A program made the translations under genes and the position numbers. DNA of 64,000 nucleotides from Antedon mediterranea (Eukaryota; Echinodermata; Crinoidea; Comatulida; Antedonidae): positions 14,451,001-14,515,000 of the forward strand of contig NC_092674.1 of the NCBI RefSeq assembly GCF_964355755.1. Reading direction: 5' to 3'. The notes beneath the pieces are model-generated. The model was not told the origin of the DNA. It made no database searches and saw only the letters and a program-made list of their open reading frames with translations. Positions 48,629 through 64,000 of this stretch are shown piece after piece (the stretch's first letter is position 1; each line of letters begins with the position of its first letter).

Positions 48629-50135
48629 GGTCGTGCCCACAGATGGTTTTCGAATACACAGTAATTTCAGTGTAAAAAAATGCTTTTTTTAATGTACGTA
48701 CTGCAGGACGATAATAGTTATTATTGTTTACAGAAACGAATAAATAGACACGATGATTTATGTATTAAACTGAAAGTAGCACACTGGGAATTACTTCCGA
48801 AAGAGAAACTTGTCACAAAATGAGTCCAAATTTGTTATTTGGACTCATTTAAACAAACCCAATTTGTGTTTTGTGTGTAACATTAGGGTTGATAGATGGG
48901 GAAGAGGATATGGGTACAAAGAAGAACAATGTTTTAATATATTCTTTATCTACTCAGTAACGAAATATTTGTCATGTTTGATAGGCCTATAAATAATATA
49001 CAACTGGATACAGTAACACATTTGCGATTTAATACTTTGTTAAAACTGTCAGTTATAGTCCATTGAAATAGCATGTACATGTAACGATACACGTACCACT
49101 ACAACGTTTATATTCTTTGTAATTATTAATTAATACAAACGTTGAGAAGCAACTGTCAGTAGTACAGTTTATTTGTATATTGTAAGTTTTATATAACAGT
49201 AGGGCCTACTGAGTCACAGGCCTATAAATAATATACCACTTGATACAGTAACACATTTGCGACTTAATACTTTGTTAAAACTGTCACTGTCATAGTCGAT
49301 TGAAATAGCATAGTACATGTAACGATACACGTACCACTACAACGTTTATATTCTTTGTAATTATTAATTAATACAAACGTTGAGAAGCAACTGTCAGTAC
49401 TACAGTTTATTTGTATATTGTACGTTCTATATAACAGTAGGGCCTACACTCACAGTAATACGTTTATTTGTACATGATTGTGTTATACATATAACAGTAC
49501 CCACACTCACAGTAAATTCAATGGCGACCACAAATGTTAATACGTATTTACAGTAATGTCCAAGTATTGCAATACTATATCTATATATAGGTTTTAGGTT
49601 AATTCCCCAAGGGCCAATAAATTTACCTACAGCTGGTGGTACTTGTGTTAAAGCAAAGAGTTATTATTGGAATGTTCCATTCATCGGAAATCAGTACGTT
49701 TGTATAAATGTATATAAAATCTATCAAAATAGTATGTTTTTAAGAAAATAGGTCTGTCTTCAACATTATGATGCTGTACTCGAGCTGTTCAACCGGTTTT
49801 CATCCATTAAAAAACAATTATCGTAGGAGGAGATAGGAAAATGCGAAGCATCCTCGTACTATTGTATGCGGGTATTTTTCAAGATAGACATGCATTGGAC
49901 AGTGTATACCACAATCGGAAGAACACCCCTATTTGGGGCAAATCGTTGAACCTAAATTCGTTTTAATTGTCAATAACTAATTATCGAACTCCATTTAATT
50001 AGTAAACAGGGTTACATCAGGTGGTTAAATCAGTATCGAAAGTACGAACCAACTTTATATACCATCGAGTAAACATTCTAGAAGTAAGGCGCGATTTACC
50101 GAATTTTGCCCTTACGTAAATTTATATATAGAAGA
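48597..50135 (+). mobile_element. Family-1 interspersed repeat, copy D, with full hairpin end
   Basis: Begins ACTAGATGGTACGCTCGC and a perfect near-palindrome ending GTACCATCTAG (48594-48629). It ends TTACGTAAATTTATATATAG at about 50133. The segment with GCCTATAAATAATATACAAC to CAGTACTACAGTTTAT is duplicated in tandem (about 48980-49180 and 49220-49420). It is colinear with copies A and C. Confidence 0.75.
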
Positions 50136-50235
50136 GAAAAACCATGCACTACCTAAGTAACTCGCGTCAAATGTTCTCTCGTTTATGCTTAGCTTAGCAT
50201 TCTATTATTTATAGCGGGCCGCTTAAATTATTATA

Positions 50236-50360
50236 ATGAGCGAATAAGTAAATGAGTGGATAGATGGATGGTTGGTGGATGAATGGATGGATAAATGGAT
50301 GGATGAAGAGATAAATGGATAGATAGATGGATGGATTGATATATGGATGGATGGATTAAC
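50236..50360. repeat. GGAT/GATG-type tetranucleotide microsatellite
   Basis: An imperfect run built from GATGGATG, GGATAAATG and GATAGATG. The region continues to about 50615 with a LINE-like 3' end (GAAATAAAGATTGATTGACT). Confidence 0.8.
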
Positions 50361-50989
50361 TGAAAGAGAAATGAAAGGGATAGCTATGATTAACAAATGA
50401 AAATAAATATTCGGAAATAAAAGAAGAAGTATTAAATAGAGAAGTATAGAGAAAGAATACTGTCATGGACCTGACAAATGGCAGATGACAAGATAGACAA
50501 GTTCAATGTTTATTGTATGTGCTAAATAACGTTTTGTCTTTGCTGATCGTTCTCCATCTTATGATGCTTTTATGTTTGTCATGATTGAAATAAAGATTGA
50601 TTGACTAAGAGTCATAACACTCATAATGCAGGCTGCGTGCGTTGTATATCTTTATCGTGCATTTAAAACTGTATTTAACGCCCATTTGGTTATAATGACC
50701 TGAGTATGAGATGTCTAGGGCCGGGGTAAGAATAATGTTCTTCGGCTACATAATGCTACATAATAAGCATTTCTTTGAGTCAAGACAAACTAGGCAATCC
50801 AAGTGATACTCATTCTTTCTAATATTCTTTGCATGTGGTTGCCTGATATTAATTACTTTTTTTGTCTTGCCATTGAATGATACATTTAATTAAGATACTC
50901 TTAGGTAAATAAAGCTTGATTCTAGACGCAACGTAATGCAAATCCGTTGATCAAACACAAACGTTCGGGCGATATATCACGTCGTAATT

Positions 50990-52110
50990 AGTCAAATTAC
51001 TCCTAGTGGTACGCGTTTGTTCTTATGTGCATCCTAGTGGGAACCAACCGTTAGAAATATTTATTTATTTATTTCAGTAGGGTAGTCCTATCAGTAATTA
51101 AATAAAAACTGCCCTACGACACATTTAAACATAATTTTAAAACAACTTATACTAAACTTAAACTAAAACTTCAAAGTATGTTTTCATTGTTAATTATAAA
51201 ATTTTATAAAATGTTTTATTATTTTTGACTACACCCATCCTAAATCACCTGCAAAAATTAACTTAAATGAAGCTTAACAAGTGTTTTACGGTTATAATTG
51301 TTTTGTTTTCTTAACTCATAAGGTAGGCCATTACAGAGTAAACTTCCATAATACACACAATTACGTTTGTATATTTCGGGTTTACATCTGGGCAAATACA
51401 ACAAAGTTTCTAGTTGGAATATCGTGTACACTACTAGTATATTGCAAACCATCACATAAGTATGAAGGACATCTAAAAATATGCGATATAGAAGTAAGTT
51501 TTATTTATATAAGTAAGTGTTAATCATGTACGTTTTCAACTGTAAATTTGTTATTGGTATTAGTAAATAGAAACACTATTTATTAATTTATTTATTTATT
51601 TAAGTTATTTATGTTATGTGTTTAGGCCCATGTGGCCAAGGATTAACAATAGTAAATTAATGTCTTACCAGGAATCTGGTAATAAAAAAATTCGAATTAC
51701 CTTGCGTCAGAATACCTCGGAAAAAGTTGAGTATAAAAAGCAACAGTTCAATCCTCGTTGAAGAAGTCATGTTGAACTTGTTGACACACGGTGATTTTCT
51801 ACATTAGTGACGTGCATGTAACTAATCATCGGGCCTTCATTTCAATCTTAATTTCCATTCATTAAAACTGAATCGTAATAAAATGTGATGGCGTCCTACA
51901 TTGTATACGATGGAAGTGATTGTCATATTAAGATAGATCACTTTCTTCCAATCACCCCACTAGAACTCCAAGGCAAGAGGTAAACGCAATACAAGTGATT
52001 TGACCAATCACAGTCGATGGATTACTCGAACTGTCGCTCGTTGCTTGTCTTGAGCTTTAGTCCTTGTGTTATGTCCTAGTGCGAATCAAGCTTTCATTAC
52101 CCCTTTTACC
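50990..52110. other. Spacer with MITE-like CTAGTG pieces
   Basis: Around 50990-51050 and 51950-52085, phrases such as TCCTAGTGGGAAC, CCACTAGAACTCC and GTCCTAGTGCGAATC resemble the ends of the MITE at 61117-61238. Apart from the LINE remnant nothing coding is seen. Confidence 0.3.
51050..51510 (-). mobile_element. Decayed non-LTR element, C-terminal reverse transcriptase remnant
   Basis: On the minus strand, pieces read CPSYLCDGLQYTSSVHDIPT and, in a shifted frame, YKRNCVYYGSLLCNGLPYEL, matching the RxxxYxGxxLWNxLP end of LINE polymerases. A stop and a frameshift separate them, and an AT-rich 3' UTR follows. It is dead. Confidence 0.6.
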
Positions 52111-52418
52111 TACTTTAACTGAAACTTTTGTATACCATTTGTTGTACTTTGTAAAATACTACAAGTCAATGTTGTACACCTAATAATTTAGGCATAGCCT
52201 AATCACTTCGAGAGGAAAAGACACATGTTTTGTTGTATTCTTTCTTCGTTGTCTGTGGAATAGCGTGGGCTTTCATATCGCGTTGGTTTGTCTATTGATA
52301 TTATTATAAGAAAGATTTAGAGATAGATACATTAAAATAATAATAAATGATAATAATTATATGTATTTGTTTAATACCGGTTTTCATTCATTATTACATT
52401 TATATTCTTCAATAACAA

Positions 52419-52801
52419 TAAATACATAAGATAAATACATAAGATAAATACATAAGATAAATACATAAGATAAATACATAAGATAAATACATAAGATAAA
52501 TACATAAGATAAATACATAAGATAAATACATAAGATAAATACATAAGATAAATACATAAGATAAATACATAAGATAAATACATAAGATAAATACATAAGA
52601 TAAATACATAAGATAAATACATAAGATAAATACATAAGATAAATACATAAGATAAATACATAAGATAAATACATAAGATAAATACATAAGATAAATACAT
52701 AAGATAAATACATAAGATAAATACATAAGATAAATACATAAGATAAATACATAAGATAAATACATAAGATAAATACATAAGATAAATACATAAGATAAAT
52801 A
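52419..52801. repeat. 13-bp satellite, about 29 copies
   Basis: Almost perfect repeats of ATAAATACATAAG. Because 13 is not a multiple of 3 and the unit lacks stops on the minus strand, all three minus frames are open for over 110 codons. These frames are not genes. Confidence 0.97.
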
Positions 52802-55800
52802 TTACAAAAAGCTGAATGGAAATGAGTAATTAGAATCAAAAAAACTTTATAAAAAATATTTCAAAAAATGCTAAAAATGAAAACAAACGTTATTAGAAAA
52901 CAGAGATACATTTTTTTTTAAATTGATGTAGATTTCGAAAAGAATATAAAGAAATAAGCTGAAATAAAATAAATATTTCAAGTGACCAGGTTTAGCCTTC
53001 TTTTAGGCTTGGATGGAAGACAAGAACGTAGCCAGCGTGTTGAATAATTACAATATCCCATCGCTTTTCATTAATCAAATCACTTACGTTTGCGTCTCTA
53101 GTGGGTACCGTTTCGTTGAAACAATCCGTCGCGCACTATTAATTTAGCTATGGAATAGATTTGTTGGTACTTTGTTAGGCCTAGATGTATACTGATTGGG
53201 GAATTCTGGTAATTGTGTATTGAATCCCAGATCGTATTTCTAAAATAGTCTATATTGTGTTTTTATTCCATTCATTCTTGAACATCAAATATGAGACACT
53301 TGATTATAACTTCTGATTATAATTCCACCTGAAATGAAATCATATAACTTAATTACGTAGGCCTACCTCTCATTAGTTTTGAACAATGCAGCATACCAGT
53401 CGAATTGATGAAATTGGATATGCATATCAGTGTGCGCCCTTAAAATAGAAACTAAATTTGTTTATGAGGGTTCATAAATTCTATCGTTATTTGATACAAC
53501 AAAAGGGATTCTTTATACTTTATTCGATTTTAAATATGATGCTGTAGAAGAAAAATAGATAACATTGAATTTTTCCTTTTTTTTTCTTTCTTGGATAAAT
53601 TCAAGAAACATGTATTCATTATATATGGTCTTTGATCCAAACAATATACAATATTAAAGATATTAAATTAGAATGCATTTAACAAAAATAGGTTCTGCGT
53701 TTAAATAAAAAACGAAATAATGAAAGACATATTTTCCAAGCTTAAAAGTTTGTTTCATAAATTAGTTCAGATCAGAGTGTAGTAGAGATAAGATAAATAT
53801 ATTTATATACTTAGTTGAGTCATTTGCATGTATAATGAAACATTATTTCCTTCTAATATCTGAATAAAGTGAACAAACTATCAGTTAAGAGGTATCTTTA
53901 ATTGATTGCACAGATCATAATATTATTACAAGTATTAAGACCATTTTAATTGTTTAAATATATTTAATATAGTTTGGCTCTATGTATGTAATTGTGTGAT
54001 CCACTTTAAAAAATGCATTTTATCTAATTATTCATAATGAACATTTAAGCTCAAAAGCTTCTCCTCATGACAAAAAATAATCTTTCTTCTTTTACCTCAT
54101 GAAATATTATTTGTACGACTGCACTCATAACAATTCATCATTTGTATAATATCAATTTACTTGATGACCATACAATTTGAAAATAATAATCATTAATTAT
54201 AATATAACAGGTATTCTACCAGTACTCAGTTAAGTGAGTAGATCAATTAGAACGCCAAAGAGTCTCTAATGGTACTCTTTCTATTACTTGCGTACTGAAA
54301 TACATTTGAATAGAAAACTAATTTATTAAACAAACTCTCAATTTATATGCATCATTCAAATTCAAACCTGAACATTTCTACTTCTTAAATGTTCTAATCG
54401 TTTTTGGACATCGCGCGTCTCGCTTTTTGTTCGCCACTCTATACGAATCAGCAACTGCATATATATGTATACAATTTAAAATACTTGCCATCCATGTTGT
54501 GGTCCGTCTTTCTTTGATCTTTTTCAACGAGCCTCTCTCGATTTTATTATTATCTAATTGTTAAAACAGACTTTGAATTATGTATACAATTATTTAAACA
54601 CATAACAAACCTCAAATCAAACACATAACAAGTTTCGTTTTATCGGTGTCAATCCCAATTTTATGTTTCATCAGTCAAATTATAATTGCTCTAACTTTGA
54701 ATTATAATGATGGTAATGGCCAAATATTCTGCTGCAGTTACTGCGGTACCTAAACTATTGTTGTTCGTATGGTTTTAGTTTATTTAAATGTAAACATTTA
54801 TTGAGCAGTCACTGCAATGCATTTAGTTTTAAAAAACGTAGTTACTGTAATATAATATAATATCAATCAATGTTATGTGTATAATGATTTCTTAGATTAA
54901 GATTTTTTTGCATGGTATTCCGAAATAAAAGGGATGAATGCAAAAGTTAAGTTAAGGTAAAGTAGACTACTTCAAAATACGGCAGTATTGTTTGTATCAA
55001 GAGCACAAACAAATATGTATCAATTTTACTGGTATTCTAAGTTGTAGAAAGTGGTAATTGATACAAATTAAGTTCTTTGATTTCATTTTCGCTAGAATCA
55101 TATTACACAGGTGGTGATCCATTACAGGTACTTCGATTTAACTGGCTTTAATTGTATATCCTAAAGTCTGATTTATGAAGCAAATACATTATTAAAAAAC
55201 ATTTTTTTTTATTAATTGTTTAGGCTTAAACAGTTGTACTCTTTACGGAAAGATTGACCTATCAATTCAATAAAACTTTAGTATACGGGGGAAATTAACT
55301 TGGTTTTGGTAAACATAGATTCATTAAAAAAAAAACGTTTAAAAAGCACAAAAAAAAACAAGCACAATAATCATTATAAACATCTAAAATATGTTAAAAG
55401 AGAGGGTGAGTTGTTGAGATTAATAACTGTCTACATTTATAGTGCCATGATTGCTTGGATAAAATCGAATAGGCCTAATTAAAACAATATTAAGACAGTT
55501 CAAGTCATTTTGAATTATATACATTCCATATTTATCAACATAAAATTAAATTTAAGAATTGTATAAAATGCTACTGTATAGTTTTAAAATATGTATTTTT
55601 TAAAACCATTTTAAGTATTAAGTATTTTAACATACCAGTTTAACCTATGTACTTTCCTCATCATTGTAGGCTTATGTTGTCTTATTTAAAGAAATGTATT
55701 AGGTTGTGCATGATACAATCAACCAGGCCTTGCCAATGTTTGTCGAAAAATGGAAAATTGATGTTGTGCATGTAATCATCCCGTCATGTCGCAGCCACAT

Positions 55801-56500
55801 ATAAACTACAGGGCATAATCCTACTTGTCGACATAAATGCAGATCTGATCATTTTTACGACTTTCCGATTGTTGGCAAGTAGGCCAAGAGACATGATGTG
55901 ATAGTGATAGTTGTGGTTCTAACAAAAGCCCAGTTCTGTCACATACTGTAAGTATATAAATATATTATTCAATTACTTTACTTACTTATTTCAATTTTTT
56001 TTTATTTATTATTTATACTCATGTGACAAGATCAGGCTTTTGATTAATTTATGTGAGTTTTTTTGAATGGGCAATGATTAGAGTGTGATATTAGTCTACC
56101 ATTGACTGACAAACCACTAACATGTAGTAAATATAAGTCAGCCGCCCTCTATTGCATTTGACAAATTATCATATCGTGTAATGTATTGGTTCGTCACTTG
56201 TTTCAAAATGATATTAATAACGAAGCCTGTTTTAGACCTAGTCTTGGTTTGTTAAATTGTTAATATTATTCTATTTACTACTGTTTCTCTAAGAGGGTAT
56301 TAACACAAATAAAAAAACTAAATTATATGATGCTAAAAGCAAATTAGCAAATGTAATAACAAGTATATTATAGGCCTACTAGAAGTGTTTTTTTTCATTG
56401 ATGCTATTCATAGGCATTATTTATAATTATATTTCTGGAAATATTTCAATTTTAAAAGATGACTTAATTAATATAATATTGAATCCAAGTACGATCAATA
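52802..56500. other. AT-rich spacer, no gene recognised
   Basis: About 3.7 kb with no supported exon or clear repeat end on either strand. The longest frame (55300-55482, plus) is Lys/Asn-rich low complexity and not credible. Confidence 0.5.
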
Positions 56501-56504
56501 GATT

Positions 56505-56533
56505 GATGATGATGATGATGATGATGATGATGT
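56505..56533. repeat. (GAT)n microsatellite
   Basis: About nine uninterrupted GAT/ATG triplets. Confidence 0.9.
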
Positions 56534-61110
<4,577 letters not shown>

Positions 61111-61116
61111 GTTTGA

Positions 61117-61238
61117 TTCCCACTAGGGCACAACGCAATGACGTAGACGCAAGGCATGCAAGTTGACCAAACAAAACAAAACTTGTGGTTGGTAAAATCA
61201 CTCGCTTACGTCCGTCGTGTGTTGCGACCTAGTGTGAA
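61117..61238. mobile_element. Short MITE-like element
   Basis: The imperfect inverted ends TTCCCACTAGG and (complement) TTCACACTAGG bracket about 120 bp containing CGCAATGACGTAGACGCAAG and a matching inverted GCTTACGTCCGTCGTG. It is noncoding. Similar fragments occur near 46080, 51000, 52050 and 53100. Confidence 0.5.
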
Positions 61239-61748
61239 CAAAGCATTATGAAGATGGTAACATGCATTATATTTTAGGTCAGATATTTAATTTGCCATAT
61301 GGTTTTTTAAACTGAATTTAGGAATTAGGAATTCACAATTTACCATCGTGAGATGCCGTTGTGGAAGCAGATCATCAAAACGTGTAATATTTTCGATATT
61401 GTCGACGTCATTGTCATAAATCAGTAATCTTTTCAATAAATGTAATAAAACAAACAACATAAGCATCCGATTAAAATGAAAAATACGGATAATATGAAAA
61501 CGAAAATCTTTAAAAACTCATTCCTAACCATGCCATTCGGAATAGAAATTGGTTTTGGAAAATTACGTATTGTTGGTAATTTAGTATGATTTATACTTTA
61601 CGGCTTTCTTGTATATCAATTGTTATTTTGTATGTATTTTCTTACCAAATTAAAATTCAATATAGTATAGCCAAACAGGATACAATAAAGTGAATAAAAG
61701 TAATAAAGATTTGAGCAGTCCAAATATCAGTAGGCTAAATACTTACCA

Positions 61749-62165
61749 CGTAGGTTCTCGTCATTGGTATCATTGCTTATCGTAGGTTCTCGTCATTGGT
61801 ATCATTGCTTATCGTAGGTTCTCGTCATTGGTATCATTGCTTATCGTAGGTTCTCGTCATTGGTATCATTGCTTATCGTAGGTTCTCGTCATTGGTATCA
61901 TTGCTTATCGTAGGTTCTCGTCATTGGTATCATTGCTTATCGTAGGTTCTCGTCATTGGTATCATTGCTTATCGTAGGTTCTCGTCATTGGTATCATTGC
62001 TTATCGTAGGTTCTCGTCATTGGTATCATTGCTTATCGTAGGTTCTCGTCATTGGTATCATTGCTTATCGTAGGTTCTCGTCATTGGTATCATTGCTTAT
62101 CGTAGGTTCTCGTCATTGGTATCATTGCTTATCGTAGGTTCTCGTCATTGGTATCATTGCTTATC
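61749..62165. repeat. 32-bp satellite, 13 copies
   Basis: Perfect head-to-tail copies of CGTAGGTTCTCGTCATTGGT plus ATCATTGCTTAT. There is essentially no divergence between units, so the array is very young or being homogenised. Reverse frames contain stops, so it is not coding. Confidence 0.97.
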
Positions 62166-62169
62166 GTAA

Positions 62170-62630
62170 TCGTCGACATTTGTTTTACAGTTAGTTTCAC
62201 ATAACTCATTCTTCTATTCCTCTATACTGACATTGGTATTTAATAATTATATTATATTTAATATACAATAAATACACAGTTAAAACCCTTCACCAAAACA
62301 ATAAGAACAAACATAAGTGATTTAGGCGATTCATCTAATATTATACTCATTTTGTAATAAATATTTTTTTTTCATCTACTATTTGTTTAATTCATCTCAT
62401 TCAATTGAAGTAATTTCGATTTTTTTTCGATAACTATCATAAAATAACATAGTTTGAAATATTCATCATTTTAAAAATCCAATGCCATAAACATTTAATT
62501 AATTCTTTCTTCTTCCTTTTTTTTAAAAAGAAAGTACAATAAAATGTTTAGATATATTCTATCGTTTGAAAAAAATCTATTGAATCGAAAAATATTATTT
62601 TTTGTTGATGTGTTTCTTAATTTCACTTAA
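62170..62630. other. Spacer, presumably 3' flank of the C1q-domain gene
   Basis: AT-rich, with no coding sequence seen. It would hold the 3' UTR of the minus-strand gene that ends at 62635. Confidence 0.4.
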
Positions 62631-62634
62631 AATT

Positions 62635-62887
62635 TTAAAAACTCCCATTATTAATTTCACTAAGAATGAAACCATTAAAAGTACAGTAACAAAAGCCATC
62701 GCTATATATACCATATTGTAGGGATGGACCTAGTCTTAACCACACGCGGTCACCCATTGCTAGCTCTAAAACTATGCTCTGACTTTCCATCACATTTCGA
62801 TCACTTTTTTCACTGTATATAGCCGTCTTGTGATCGCCATTTTGCATTAATTGTACTGCCAAAAATTTATCATCTTGTGTCCGTAAC
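62635..62887 (-). CDS. C-terminal exon of a C1q-domain protein (partial gene)
   Basis: On the minus strand an AG acceptor at 62888-62889 opens a frame of about 83 codons ending at TAA 62635-62637. It reads FLAVQLMQNGDHKTAIYSEK, SIVLELAMGDRVWLRLGPSL and YGIYSDGFCYCTFNGFILSE. This is the second half of a globular C1q domain: the GDxVWLRL strand and the terminal YSTFxGFLL strand are hallmarks of the family. C1q-domain proteins are usually secreted trimers acting as lectin-like recognition or complement-related molecules. The first half of the domain and any signal or collagen region are not in the adjacent kilobase, which is a foldback repeat, so they lie beyond the window or are lost. Two Cys (FCYC) in the last strands are unusual. 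Confidence 0.88.
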
Positions 62888-63056
62888 CTAAAGTAGTCAA
62901 TAAGAAATTATAAAATATCAAAAAATAAATAGTTTTAATTAACGTTGCTCTATCACACACGAAAGAGCGAGAGAAAGGGGAAAACACATTACACTATGTA
63001 GTATGCATAATGCAAAATACTATAATATTTTCTGCAGTTAATAGTAGAGGAGCCTC

Positions 63057-63838
63057 TAAAAAATGGGATGCTTGGTCAATACAGGGGCCAAAAGGTCAAC
63101 ATGGTCAAAGTTAAGACTGTGTGTAACTTGGTAACTATTGGGTGTATCGGAATATTTGTTGTGCCAAACTACTCAGAAGACCCATTTCCATTCATTCTAA
63201 TGGGCAACTTTTGCCAAAAGTGGACATATGAATATCAGAAAGTGATAATGGTGGTCTGAAATTACTCGCAAAGTATATGTTTATATTTGTTCTAATGTAA
63301 TAGATATCATAAACTGTCAATAAACCCCTAATTCTGACCTTTGACATATAGCCGGCACAAACATTTGGAGCACACACAAAGTTGAGCGGATATGGTCGTA
63401 GTTGGTGTCAAAATATTCAGAAGATACTTATTTCATATATTAACAACTTTAATGGACAACTTTTGCCACAAATGACCGTGAAACCATTGGTTAAGAAAAT
63501 AGCCATATCAATATCTCAGCAACCACTAGACAGAAAGTTATAATTTTAGTCTCAAATTACTTGCAAAATATATATTTATATTTATACTTTGCAAGGATAT
63601 TGAGACCATAATTATTACTTTCTGACCAGTGGTTGCTGAGATATTCATATGGCCAATTTCTTGACCACGGTTTAGAAAAGGGGGTTCCGTCCACTTTTGA
63701 CAAAAGTGTCCGATTAGAGTGAATAGAAATATGGGTCTTCGGAGTAGTGGGCACAAAAAATATTCCAATACATCCAGTTACGCAAAGTCTTAACGTTGAC
63801 CATATTGGCCCCTGTACTGACAAAGCATCCCATTTTTT
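63057..63838. repeat. Foldback repeat next to the C1q exon
   Basis: AAAAAATGGGATGCTTGGTC and CAATACAGGGGCC at the left are repeated in inverted orientation at the right (GGCCCCTGTACTGACAAAGC, ATCCCATTTTTT). The match continues inward (TACTCAGAAGACCCATTT versus ATGGGTCTTCGGAGTAG). Inner parts carry the ACCAGTGGTTGCTGAGATAT phrase also found at 5-6 kb. Open frames within it are repeat-derived. Confidence 0.8.
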
Positions 63839-64000
63839 TTTTCGGCCAACAGCAAAAATTGATTTGTATTGATATAAGGAAGCAAAAATACATTGTTGGC
63901 ATAGTTTTATATAGAGGGTGCAGGAACCCCTTTCTGGCTCCACAACTATAAGTCCTGTCCGCGATACTTCTGGTAAGCAAACGCATTTATAAACGAATGT

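Noticed and set aside
52371-52839. Three long minus-strand frames of Tyr/Leu/Ile-rich repeats (up to 151 codons)
   Set aside because: They are translations of a 13-bp satellite that lacks stops in all three frames; not a protein gene.
63538-63986. Several overlapping minus-strand frames up to 128 codons
   Set aside because: They fall in a foldback repeat; the similar text in the left arm (63068-63259) shows they are repeat-derived.

Overview
The window looks like nuclear DNA from an invertebrate deuterostome, most likely an echinoderm. It is AT-rich, the genes are split into many short exons with standard GT/AG introns, introns and spacers are full of retrotransposon and satellite debris, and the octamer-like motif TAGGCCTA recurs throughout. 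The domain repertoire (SRCR, CUB, C-type lectin, fucolectin, LDLa, C1q, leucine-rich-repeat GPCR) fits an echinoderm, but the species assignment is inference.

Layout. At the left edge (1-4572, minus strand) is the 3' part of a gene that ends in a Death domain, preceded by two similar acidic/basic linker exons. At 6805-8902 (plus) lie the last four exons of an SLC22-type organic ion transporter. From 9.2 to 14.2 kb there are only repeats.

The main object is a minus-strand locus from 46288 down to about 14466. Splicing it by eye gives 33 exons whose reading phases agree at every junction. In order they encode a fucolectin (discoidin-like) domain, a Cys-rich linker, four LDLa modules, a C-type lectin domain, two SRCR domains, two CUB domains, a second C-type lectin domain, a linker, seven more LDLa modules, an LRR N-cap with five LRRs, a relaxin-receptor/GRL101-type hinge and 7TM domain, and an intracellular tail resembling the C-lobe of a protein kinase without its catalytic residues. 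The chain is about 1,967 codons and still lacks a signal-peptide exon. If it is one transcript, it is a very large chimeric receptor with pathogen-recognition and clearance modules mounted on a leucine-rich-repeat GPCR and a pseudokinase-like tail. This is the best candidate here for an undescribed system.

Introns of that gene hold two nearly intact non-LTR retrotransposons in the opposite (plus) orientation: a CR1/jockey-like one (33.1-36.5 kb, split by two stops) and an RTE-like one (41983-45022, uninterrupted ORF, 12-bp target duplication). They also hold a 2.1-kb foldback element, a 44-bp satellite, tRNA-like inverted repeats and repeats carrying a hammerhead-ribozyme-like core.

From 46.3 to 62.6 kb I see no convincing gene, only hairpin-ended interspersed repeats, decayed LINE pieces, a 13-bp satellite, a (TA)n run and a 32-bp satellite. 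At 62635-62887 (minus) is the C-terminal exon of a C1q-domain protein whose other exons would lie to the right. The last kilobase is a foldback repeat.
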